Assembly: GCA_903909555.1 (NCBI GenBank)
Contig: CAIVWG010000118.1
Location: 1-38,500 of the forward strand
DNA: 38,500 nucleotides
Reading direction: 5' to 3'
Origin: an uncultured bacterium
Lineage (GTDB): Bacteria > Actinomycetota > Actinomycetes > S36-B12
Shown here: piece by piece, positions 10,405 to 18,514 of the stretch
Position numbering within the stretch: the first letter of the stretch is position 1
How the letters are laid out: each line of letters starts with the position of its first letter
Position numbers and translations under genes: made by a program
The notes under the pieces: model-generated
Told to the model about the DNA's origin: nothing
The model's database searches: none
The model's input: the letters and a program-made list of their open reading frames with translations, nothing else

Positions 10405-10521
10405 GCAACGCGGGGGCGCCCGTCGTCGTGCTGTCGGGTTAACCGAACGTGGGGGTCCTGGGCTGCCTTGCCCGGCCTACGCTCCGTCGAGCCCGGAAGA
10501 TCAGGGGCCGAGGGGAGCGAC

Positions 10522-11349
10522 ATGGACCAGGGAACCGTCCGCGAGTTCATCCGACCCTCGGTGGAGGACCCCACCTCGGAGTGGCAGCCCGGGGACGCGT
10601 GGCTGGCCGGGGGGACCTTCCTCTTCTCGACGCCCCTGCCGGACATGCGCCGGCTGATCGACCTGACGACCCTCGGCTGGCCCAGCCTCGAGGTGAGCGA
10701 TCGGGGACTCCGGATCGCCGCCACCTGCCGCGTGGTCGAGCTGTACGACTTCGATCCGCCCGCCGAGTGGACGGCGGGCCCCTTCCTCCGTGAGGCCGTG
10801 GATTCCTTCCTCGCCGGATTCAAGATCTGGAACACGGCCACGGTCGGGGGGAACATCTGCACGTCGCTTCCCGCCTCTCCCATGACGACCATGGGGGCTG
10901 CGCTCGATGCGACCCTGGAGATCTGGGGCCCGGAGGGAGCGCGACGCACGATGAGCGTGCCCGACTTCATCCTGAGCAATCACGTCAACGCCCTGAAGCC
11001 GGGCGAACTACTGCGGGCGATCGACATCCCGCTCGAGTCGCTCATGCGTCGCTACTCCTATCAGCGATTCACCCTCACCAAGCACGGTCGCTCGAGCGAG
11101 TTCCTCGTCGGTACGTCGGACCCGAGGAAGCGCGACCTGATGCTCACCATCACGGCTGCCACGTCACGGCCCTTCGTCCTGAGGTTTGCCGTCATGCCAT
11201 CGGCCGCGGAGCTTCACGACGCGATCACCTCGGCGGTCAGCGACCCCGACTACTTCGACGATCCCAATGGGAGCCCGGCCCACCGCAAGCACATGACCTA
11301 CTACCTGGCCGAAGTCATCCGCACGGACCTCGCAGGGGAGGCGTCATGA
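10522..11349 (+). CDS. Molybdenum hydroxylase FAD-binding subunit (xanthine dehydrogenase/CODH medium-subunit family)
   Basis: LAGGTFLFSTP FAD motif, FKIWNTATVGGNICTSLPASPM (TxGGN motif); immediately upstream of the fused Fe-S/Mo subunit with ATGA overlap. Confidence 0.9.
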   Translation: MDQGTVREFIRPSVEDPTSEWQPGDAWLAGGTFLFSTPLPDMRRLIDLTTLGWPSLEVSDRGLRIAATCRVVELYDFDPPAEWTAGPFLREAVDSFLAGFKIWNTATVGGNICTSLPASPMTTMGAALDATLEIWGPEGARRTMSVPDFILSNHVNALKPGELLRAIDIPLESLMRRYSYQRFTLTKHGRSSEFLVGTSDPRKRDLMLTITAATSRPFVLRFAVMPSAAELHDAITSAVSDPDYFDDPNGSPAHRKHMTYYLAEVIRTDLAGEAS

Positions 11350-14075
11350 CGTACACGATCAATGGCACGGAGTTCCACTCCACGCCCGCTCCCGGGCAGT
11401 GCCTGCGTACGTTCCTGCGCGATCTGGGTCACATGGGTGTCAAGAAGGGCTGTGATGCGGGCGACTGCGGGGCCTGCACGGTATGGATCGACGGGCATCC
11501 CGTGCACAGCTGCATCACCTCGGCGGAGCAGATGCGCGGACGCAGCGTGACCACCATCGAGGGCCTGGCCGACGGCGACGCCCTGCACCCGATGCAGGAG
11601 CAGTTCCTCAAGGCCCCCGGCTTCCAGTGCGGCTTCTGCACCGCCGGGATGATCATGACCTGTGCATCGCTCAACGATGAGCAGCGTGCCGACCTTCCGG
11701 CGGCGCTGCGCGGCAGTCTCTGCCGATGCACCGGATTCCGAGCCATCCACGACGCTATCGATGGCGTCGCCCACGTCGAGTCCGACGTGTCACCGGGCAA
11801 GGAGATCGGCGCCAGCGTCGGTGCCCTCGAAGGGCCAGGCGTCGTCACCGGCACGGTGCGCTACACCATGGACGAGGTCCCTGCCGGGGTCGCCCACCTG
11901 AAGGTGGTGCGGTCCCCGCATGCGCACGCACGCGTCATCGGTATCGACACCTCCAAAGCCAAGGCCGTGCCGGGCGTGCTCGGCGTGTTCACGTGGGAGG
12001 ACTCGCCGACCAAGAGGTTCTCGACGGCACTCCACGAGAACCACCTCGTCGATGCCTCCGACACCCTCGTACTCGATCGCGTGGCCCGATTCAAGGGCCA
12101 GCGCATGGTGGCCGTCGTGGCGGAGACCGTGGCGGCTGCCGAAGAGGGCTGCCGCCAGGTAGCCATCGACTGGGAAGTCCTGCCTGCCGTGACCGACGTG
12201 GAAGAGGCACTTCTTCCCGGCGCGCCCCATGTGCACGATCGGGGCGAGGACGCCTGGATCGTCAACCCCGAGAAGAACATCGTGGCCGCGCTGGAGTTCG
12301 GGCGAGGCGACCTTGACGAGGGGCTCGCGGCCGCCGACGTGATTCACCGGGCGACCTACCGCACGCCGCGCCAGGTGCACGCCCAACTGGAGACTCACGG
12401 CAGCATCGCCTGGGTCGACGAGTCCGGGCTCGTCCAGGTCCGCACGAGCACGCAGGCGCCGTTCATCACGATGGAGAAGCTCGCGCACATCTTCGACATG
12501 CGCCAGAGTCAGTTCCACGTCTTCACCGGACGCGTAGGTGGCGGATTCGGCAGCAAGCAGGAGATGCTCACCGAAGACCTGCCGGTGCTCGCGACCCTGC
12601 GCCTCGGGGTCCCGGTGCAGTGGGAGTGGACCCGCGAGGAGGAGTTCATCGGGGGCACCACCCGGCACCCCATGATCATCGAGGTGACTCTCGGAGCGAC
12701 GAACGACGGACGCCTCACGGCGATGGCTCTCGACGTCACCTCCAACACGGGCGCCTACGGCAACCACGGCGGCGAGACGCTGGGAGCGAGCTCCGCCCCC
12801 TTGGCCGGGTACCGGTGCCGCAACAAGCGGTTCACCGGCCGAGCTGTTTACACCAACGTGGTTCCGGCGGGCGCCATCCGCGGCTACGGCGCGGCGCAGC
12901 CCACGTTCGCGATGGAGTCGGCCATCGACGAACTCGCACTCAAGCTCGGCATGTCGCCGCTGGAGTTCCGCCGCCTCAACGGGCTGAAGCCGGGCGACAC
13001 GATCGGCGTGGGCGGAGCGCCCAATGATGACGTGATGAGCAGTTACGGCCTCGATCAGTGCTTCGACATGGTGGCCAGCGCCATCGAGTCAGGGCCTTCG
13101 CTGCCCGCCCCCGAGGGCCCGGAGTGGTCCACCGGTGTCGGCTTCGGGATGTCGATGTACGACACGTCGCCCCCGACCGAGCATCGCTCCGACGCCAGCG
13201 TCGAGGTCCTCCCCGACGGCACCTATCTCCTCCGCGTGGGCACGTGCGAATTTGGCAACGGCACCACGACCTCCCACGTGCAGTTCGCCGCGGCCGCCTT
13301 GCGAACCACGATGGATCGCGTCGCCATCCGCCATGGCGACACGGCGGAGTCCGGATGGGACACCGGCGCGTTCGCCCAGACCGGGCTGAACGTCGCGGGT
13401 CGCGCGGTGACCCTGGCCGCCGAGGGACTGCGACTGCGCATCCTGGAGTACGCAGGACGCTTCGCGGAGGAGGGAGCCCGCATCGAGCTGCTTCCCGACT
13501 CCGTCGTGGTGGGAGACCAGCAGATCTCCTTGGCCGAACTGTGGCGCAGGGCCGATGCCGATGGGGTGACCCTCGGCCAGGCGCGTCGGGCCTATGGCAC
13601 GCCCATCAGCGTCGGCTTCAACGTCACGGGCGTGCGCGCGGCCGTCAACAGCGTCACCGGTGAGATTCGGCTCCTTCAGGTTGCGCACGCCGTCGACGCG
13701 GGGGTCGTGATCAACCCGCAGCAGCTGCGCGGTCAGGTCGAGGGAGGGGTCACGATGGGCATCGGCTTCGCCATGACCGAGTGGCACCAGATGACCGACG
13801 ACGGCACGATCCTCAACCCCGGCATCCGGATGTACCGCATCCCCAACTACGCGGACGTCCCTCCGATCCAGGTCTTCTTCTCCGAGGATGCGGACGGCGT
13901 GGGGCCCTTCGGAGCCAAGGGCTGCGCGGAGTCGCCCATCGATCCGGTGGCCCCGGCCATCGCCAACGCGGTGGCCGATGCCACGGGGGTGCGGATCCGC
14001 GAACTCCCCCTCGTGCCGCCGCTCATCTTCGAGCGGCTGTACGACGAGTACCTTCAGCGCACCCCAGCGGTCTAG
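11346..14075 (+). CDS. Fused 2Fe-2S / molybdopterin-binding subunit of a xanthine dehydrogenase-family molybdenum hydroxylase
   Basis: N-terminal GCDAGDCGACTVWIDGHPVHSC and CGFCTAGMIM...CRCTGF (two 2Fe-2S sites); C-terminal GRVGGGFGSKQE, PAGAIRGYGAAQPTFAMES, GPFGAKGCAESPIDPVAPAIANAV. Confidence 0.95.
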   Translation: MTYTINGTEFHSTPAPGQCLRTFLRDLGHMGVKKGCDAGDCGACTVWIDGHPVHSCITSAEQMRGRSVTTIEGLADGDALHPMQEQFLKAPGFQCGFCTAGMIMTCASLNDEQRADLPAALRGSLCRCTGFRAIHDAIDGVAHVESDVSPGKEIGASVGALEGPGVVTGTVRYTMDEVPAGVAHLKVVRSPHAHARVIGIDTSKAKAVPGVLGVFTWEDSPTKRFSTALHENHLVDASDTLVLDRVARFKGQRMVAVVAETVAAAEEGCRQVAIDWEVLPAVTDVEEALLPGAPHVHDRGEDAWIVNPEKNIVAALEFGRGDLDEGLAAADVIHRATYRTPRQVHAQLETHGSIAWVDESGLVQVRTSTQAPFITMEKLAHIFDMRQSQFHVFTGRVGGGFGSKQEMLTEDLPVLATLRLGVPVQWEWTREEEFIGGTTRHPMIIEVTLGATNDGRLTAMALDVTSNTGAYGNHGGETLGASSAPLAGYRCRNKRFTGRAVYTNVVPAGAIRGYGAAQPTFAMESAIDELALKLGMSPLEFRRLNGLKPGDTIGVGGAPNDDVMSSYGLDQCFDMVASAIESGPSLPAPEGPEWSTGVGFGMSMYDTSPPTEHRSDASVEVLPDGTYLLRVGTCEFGNGTTTSHVQFAAAALRTTMDRVAIRHGDTAESGWDTGAFAQTGLNVAGRAVTLAAEGLRLRILEYAGRFAEEGARIELLPDSVVVGDQQISLAELWRRADADGVTLGQARRAYGTPISVGFNVTGVRAAVNSVTGEIRLLQVAHAVDAGVVINPQQLRGQVEGGVTMGIGFAMTEWHQMTDDGTILNPGIRMYRIPNYADVPPIQVFFSEDADGVGPFGAKGCAESPIDPVAPAIANAVADATGVRIRELPLVPPLIFERLYDEYLQRTPAV

Positions 14076-14109
14076 CGGGCGCCCCGTCCGCAACAGAGGA
14101 GGCACAGGC

Positions 14110-15171
14110 ATGGCGAACGCAGTCCCCGACTTCATGCGGCCGGTCGTCGTCGACGAGCCGCCGGCGAGTGCCCAGTTGGTCGCGGAGCAGGCGGTCCTGG
14201 CACTCAATGACTCCATGATGCGCTACTACGACGCATCGCTGGCGAAGTTCATCGCCAACCTGCGCGAGCAGTCGCCCATCATCCTGGCGATGTTCACGGG
14301 GCAGGGTGGCCAGATGATCCTGTACCGACCCGGACGGGACCCGGAGCACGCACCTCCGGTGCCCCTGGTCTACCAACTGGCCAAGTCAGTCGGGCACAGC
14401 AGCATGGCGATCTACGAGATCGTCTCGCCCTACATGTCGAATGCGCACGCCAACCAGCTGTGGCGGGCGCCCCTCGAGACCTACCGCACCGAGAATCGCC
14501 TGGCACTCGAGGGCCTCGATGCCCTGGATATCAGTGAGGAGACACGGTCGATCCTGCGGGAGATCCTCGGGCTCAACCTGGCCTTCATGGACGAATGCCT
14601 GGCCAGGGGCGGCTACGGCCCTGACGACATCCGGGACTTCGTGCGCAGCACGGTGCCGCACGCCTTCAAGGCGATCGGCGTGGGGTCGGGTGCGCAGGTC
14701 GGCCACTGGATGAGCGTCGTGGAGCGCTGGCAGGAGGAGCTCGGCGACGACTGGGATCGAACGTACGCGGTGAGCAACACGCTGTACGTCACCCGCCAGA
14801 ACAACATCCTCTTCAGCGTCCTTGCGCAGTTCATGGGTGAGGGGGCTATCGGCGACCGACTGCTCCTCATCGAGACACCGGAGTTCGAGACGACGCCGGA
14901 GAAGATGCTCGACGTGCTCGGCCGCATCATCGCGGACCGCTCCCTCGGCATGATGTTCTTCCGCGACTACTTCCTCATGGACGTGGAGCTCCTCGGTGGC
15001 GGCGCCCGAGCGGCCATCGAGCGCGAGATGGCGGCACGGGGCCGGACGCCGGTGCTGCCGCCCCTGGTCCCCTTCCGATCCTCCGACTGGCCCTGGAAGA
15101 CGGATCCGACGAAGGGGACGGGCCCGGCGCGACTCCAGGACGCCGCCTTCGACACCCCTGTCGAGTACTAG
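14110..15171 (+). CDS. Uncharacterised 353-aa protein encoded within the molybdenum hydroxylase operon
   Basis: Uninterrupted frame starting MANAVPDFMRPVVVDEPPASAQLVAEQAVLALNDSMMRYYDASLAKFIANLREQSPIILAMF, with GAGGAGG-type RBS upstream (caacagaggaggcacaggcATG); no family recognised. Confidence 0.85.
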   Translation: MANAVPDFMRPVVVDEPPASAQLVAEQAVLALNDSMMRYYDASLAKFIANLREQSPIILAMFTGQGGQMILYRPGRDPEHAPPVPLVYQLAKSVGHSSMAIYEIVSPYMSNAHANQLWRAPLETYRTENRLALEGLDALDISEETRSILREILGLNLAFMDECLARGGYGPDDIRDFVRSTVPHAFKAIGVGSGAQVGHWMSVVERWQEELGDDWDRTYAVSNTLYVTRQNNILFSVLAQFMGEGAIGDRLLLIETPEFETTPEKMLDVLGRIIADRSLGMMFFRDYFLMDVELLGGGARAAIEREMAARGRTPVLPPLVPFRSSDWPWKTDPTKGTGPARLQDAAFDTPVEY

Positions 15172-15179
15172 GGGATCCC

Positions 15180-15974
15180 ATGTCGTCGGAGGTCATCCAC
15201 CATGAGGTGGTCGGCGAGGGGATGCCCATCGTCTTCATCCACGGGTTGGGGGCGACATCGAATGTCTGGTTCGCCGAGCGCGAGGCGCTGAGCGAGCGCT
15301 TCCGGGTCGTGGTCTACGACCGCAGCGGCTGCGGACAATCGTCCCGACGGGACGATGGCTACTCCGTCGAGTCCTGGGGCGCTGAACTCGCCGGCCTCCT
15401 GGACGATCTCGGAGTCGAGACCGCGGTCGTGGTCGGCCACTCGCTGGGCAGCATGGTCGCCCAGCACTTTGCCGCCACGTATCCCGAGCGAACCCGCGCG
15501 CTCGTCCTGGTGGGGGCCGAGGCCGCGCTCAGCCCGGAGGGCAGGGACATCCTCAGCACGCGGGCGAGCCTCATCGAAGAGCGTGGCCTCTCCGGCGTCG
15601 TCGACTCGTGGCTCGGTTCGGTGCTCGCGCCAGCGAGCCGGCTTGCCAACCCCGTCATGGCAGGGCTGCTGCGAGCGATGTTCCTCTCCTACGACGCGCG
15701 CTCCTACGCTCAGCAGGCGAGGGCCCTGCGCGACGCCGATGTGCGTCCCCAGCACCGCGGCATCTCCTGCCCCACTCTCCTCCTCGCCGGCGACGAGGAC
15801 CCGGTGACTCCCCTGGCCTGGCAGCAGGCCATTCACGAAGCCATCCGCGGCAGTCAGGTGCGCATCATCCCCGGCACGGCGCACATGCCCATGCTGGAAT
15901 CTCCGATGGAGTTCCACGTCGCGCTTCTCGAGTTCCTCACCGGACTGGGGCCGCCTGCCCGGGGGGAATCGTGA
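15180..15974 (+). CDS. Alpha/beta hydrolase (3-oxoadipate enol-lactonase-like fold)
   Basis: IVFIHGLGATSNVWF oxyanion motif, VVGHSLGSMVAQHFA nucleophile elbow, LLAGDEDPVTP acid, GTAHMPMLE His. Confidence 0.92.
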   Translation: MSSEVIHHEVVGEGMPIVFIHGLGATSNVWFAEREALSERFRVVVYDRSGCGQSSRRDDGYSVESWGAELAGLLDDLGVETAVVVGHSLGSMVAQHFAATYPERTRALVLVGAEAALSPEGRDILSTRASLIEERGLSGVVDSWLGSVLAPASRLANPVMAGLLRAMFLSYDARSYAQQARALRDADVRPQHRGISCPTLLLAGDEDPVTPLAWQQAIHEAIRGSQVRIIPGTAHMPMLESPMEFHVALLEFLTGLGPPARGES

Positions 15975-15996
15975 CGCGTGGGGCGCGCCCCCCGGC

Positions 15997-16002
15997 TAGC
16001 CT
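15997..16002 (+). promoter_or_regulatory. -10-like element TAGCCT, 6 nt before GTG 16009 (response regulator)
   Basis: cccggcTAGCCTgcagacGTG. Confidence 0.55.
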
Positions 16003-16008
16003 GCAGAC

Positions 16009-16680
16009 GTGGCCCTGGTGGGAAGCGATGCGCCGGCGATGACCCGCAGCCTGCTCCTGGTGGAGGACGATCCGTTCTCACGGGGACTCCTCGAGCAGAC
16101 CTTCCGCGCTGCCGGATTCGAGGTGGCGGCGGCCGCCAACGCGGTCGAGGCGGTGCGGCTGTTCGAGGAGGCCGACCCGGACGCGCTGGTCGTCGATATC
16201 AACCTGGGGCCGGGCGCCGACGGGCTCGAGCTGGCCAATGCCCTGCGATCGCAGGCGCCGTACCTCGCCGTCCTCGTCCTCACGCGATTCCCGTCGCCGG
16301 CGGTCGCGGGCATGAGTGACCGGACTCCGCCGCACGCCGCCTTCCTCAGCAAGGACGCGGCCGACGACCCCTCGGTCATCGTCGCCGCCCTCGAGTCGGC
16401 GCTCGACGACGAGGTGCCCCCCGTCACCGGGGTCGCGCCTGACAGCCCCCTGGCGCGGCTCACCCCCGCGCAGCTCGCCGTGCTGCGGATGGTGGCCGAG
16501 GGCTGGACCAATGCCGAGATCGCCGCCCAGCGCGGGAGCACCCTGCGCGCGATCGAGAAACTCACGCACCGCGCCATCGTGGCACTGGGCATTCCCGACG
16601 ATGCACGGCGCAACGCCCGCGTCGAAGCCGTGCGCATGTACGTCGCCGCCTTCGGCGTGCCCACCCCCCGCGATGGCTGA
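16009..16680 (+). CDS. Two-component response regulator, receiver plus LuxR-type HTH
   Basis: LLLVEDDPFSRGLLEQTF, VVDINLGPGADGLEL (phosphoacceptor Asp), VLTRF, FLSKDA (Lys); LTPAQLAVLRMVAEGWTNAEIAAQRGSTLRAIEKLTHRAIVALGI HTH. Confidence 0.92.
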   Translation: MALVGSDAPAMTRSLLLVEDDPFSRGLLEQTFRAAGFEVAAAANAVEAVRLFEEADPDALVVDINLGPGADGLELANALRSQAPYLAVLVLTRFPSPAVAGMSDRTPPHAAFLSKDAADDPSVIVAALESALDDEVPPVTGVAPDSPLARLTPAQLAVLRMVAEGWTNAEIAAQRGSTLRAIEKLTHRAIVALGIPDDARRNARVEAVRMYVAAFGVPTPRDG

Positions 16681-18505
16681 CGCACGCGGGCCCGAGGCCC
16701 TCACGCCAGCGTGGCGGGCCGCCGTCGGCGGCCGTCACGCGCTCTCCGTGTGGTCGTGGCTGCTGCCCACCGCGGCGGCGCTCGCGTTCACGACCCTCTT
16801 CGAGGTGCCCGCGTTCGGCTACCGACTGTGGCCCCGGGTGGTCCTCGTGCTCTGCGTGCAGGTCCTCCTCATCCCCCTCATGGTCCTGGGATACGCCCTG
16901 CTCCGTCGGCAGGCTCTCCCCAACCCGGTGCTGGGCTTGTCGGTCTTCGTGGCTCTCGGCCTCGCTCGCGGACTCGCGGTCGACGGCGTCGCCCCCCTGA
17001 TCGAGCCGGTGGCGAGGGACTCCCTCGCCTACCAGCTCGCTCTCAATGTCACGTACGCGCTGCTCACTCTGCCCTTCATCGCCCTGGCAGTCGACTCCGT
17101 CCGGCGCTACCGGGATCTGCGCGCCCGCGTGCACGACGAGGGCCTCCGTTGGCAGAGCGCCCTGAAGGAGGCGGAGTCGGAGTTCGCGCTCGAGTATGCC
17201 CGCTACCGCGAGAAGGTCGACCACGAGGTCGTGGCGCGCGTCGTCCACCTGCACGACGAACTCGCCTCAGTCGCGCGCGAGGCGGCGGGCGCGGGAGCGG
17301 TCGCGGGTGCGGAGGAACTCCGGCGACTGTCGGCCGAGGTCGTGCGCCCTCTCAGCCACGAACTCATCCTCGAACCGACGAGCATCGAGGTCATCCCCGC
17401 CCCGTTCTCTGCCCCCCCGCCGCATCTGGGTGTGCGGGACATCCTCCGAGAGGCGTCCCGGTGGCCCCTGGCCGGGCACTGGGGCGTCTGCGCCGTGATG
17501 GGCCTGCTCGGTCTGGTCGGCCTGTCCCTGTATGGATCGTCGACCCTGCTGGCCCTCAACCTCGGATGGGACATCGTCATCTTCGGTCTCATCCCGGCGG
17601 CGGTGGCACCGACGATCAACGCGCTGTGGGCGCGCATGTCGCCGGCGTGGGCCTGGATCGCAAGCGTCGCCCTCTGGTTGGCGTTCGGCGTCGTCGCCGT
17701 CGCCGTCACCGCGGTCCTGATGGCCTGGATCACCGGCCGCGGGAACGCGTTCTGGGGAGTGACGGTGGCGTACATCGTCCTCTGCGCGCTCTCGGTGGTC
17801 GCGGTCGCCGGCTACCGCCGCGAGCGGGCGCTCGAGGCCGAGCTCACGGGCCTCCTCACGCGGCAGGAGGCTCTGGCATCGCGCCTCATGCAGCGCATTG
17901 GCCGTGAGCGTCGTGATCTCGGCCTCGTGCTTCACGGCTCGGTGCAGTCGAGCCTGACCCGGGCAGCCCTGGCCCTGGACCGCTGGGGCGCGACGCTGGA
18001 CCCGGAGACCCTGCCCGCCGTGATCGCGGAGGTGCGCGTGGCCCTTGAGGGCGTGGTGAGCGCACTCGACGTCCGCGATCCCCTTCATGCCGGGCTCGAG
18101 GTGGTCGTCCGGGATCGGCTGCGCCTGTGGGAGGGCGCCGTCGACTGCCGAGCGGCCATCTCGACGGAGGCGACGGCAGCCGCGGACAGTGCCGTAGCCC
18201 ATGCCGTGGGCGAGATCGTGGGGGAGGCCATCACGAATGCCGTCCGTCACGGGCATGCCGAGACGGTCGAGGTCGACGTTGCCCTCGAGGGCGACTGGAT
18301 CAGCGTCCGCGTCTGGGACGACGGCCTCGGTCCGGTGGACACGCGCGACCTCGGAGCGGGCCTCGGCACCCTGGGCCGCGCCGGCTTCTCGTGGAGCCTG
18401 GAGCGGGTGGGAGGACGGACCCTGCTCACCGTCCGCCTCGGCCTTCCGAGAGGCCCGGTCATGGAAACCGAACAGTGGGAGGGGCCGGCGACGGTGATTG
18501 CCTAG
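16673..18505 (+). CDS. Membrane sensor histidine kinase with two separate transmembrane blocks
   Basis: GRERRDLGLVLHGSVQSSLTRAALALDRWG phospho-His region; N-box EAITNAVRHG, G1 VWDDGLGP, G2 GAGLGTLGRAG; starts in an 8-bp overlap with the regulator (ATGGCTGA). Confidence 0.88.
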   Translation: MADARGPEALTPAWRAAVGGRHALSVWSWLLPTAAALAFTTLFEVPAFGYRLWPRVVLVLCVQVLLIPLMVLGYALLRRQALPNPVLGLSVFVALGLARGLAVDGVAPLIEPVARDSLAYQLALNVTYALLTLPFIALAVDSVRRYRDLRARVHDEGLRWQSALKEAESEFALEYARYREKVDHEVVARVVHLHDELASVAREAAGAGAVAGAEELRRLSAEVVRPLSHELILEPTSIEVIPAPFSAPPPHLGVRDILREASRWPLAGHWGVCAVMGLLGLVGLSLYGSSTLLALNLGWDIVIFGLIPAAVAPTINALWARMSPAWAWIASVALWLAFGVVAVAVTAVLMAWITGRGNAFWGVTVAYIVLCALSVVAVAGYRRERALEAELTGLLTRQEALASRLMQRIGRERRDLGLVLHGSVQSSLTRAALALDRWGATLDPETLPAVIAEVRVALEGVVSALDVRDPLHAGLEVVVRDRLRLWEGAVDCRAAISTEATAAADSAVAHAVGEIVGEAITNAVRHGHAETVEVDVALEGDWISVRVWDDGLGPVDTRDLGAGLGTLGRAGFSWSLERVGGRTLLTVRLGLPRGPVMETEQWEGPATVIA

Positions 18506-18508
18506 GTT
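18503..18508 (+). promoter_or_regulatory. -10-like element TAGGTT, 6 nt before GTG 18515 (ABM-like protein)
   Basis: tgccTAGGTTccctccGTG; its TAG is the histidine kinase stop codon. Confidence 0.55.
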
Positions 18509-18514
18509 CCCTCC

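Noticed and set aside
10522-14075. Aerobic CO dehydrogenase (CoxMSL)
   Set aside because: The Mo subunit has the XDH-type GAIRGYG loop, not the CoxL AYxCSFR motif, and Fe-S is fused to Mo
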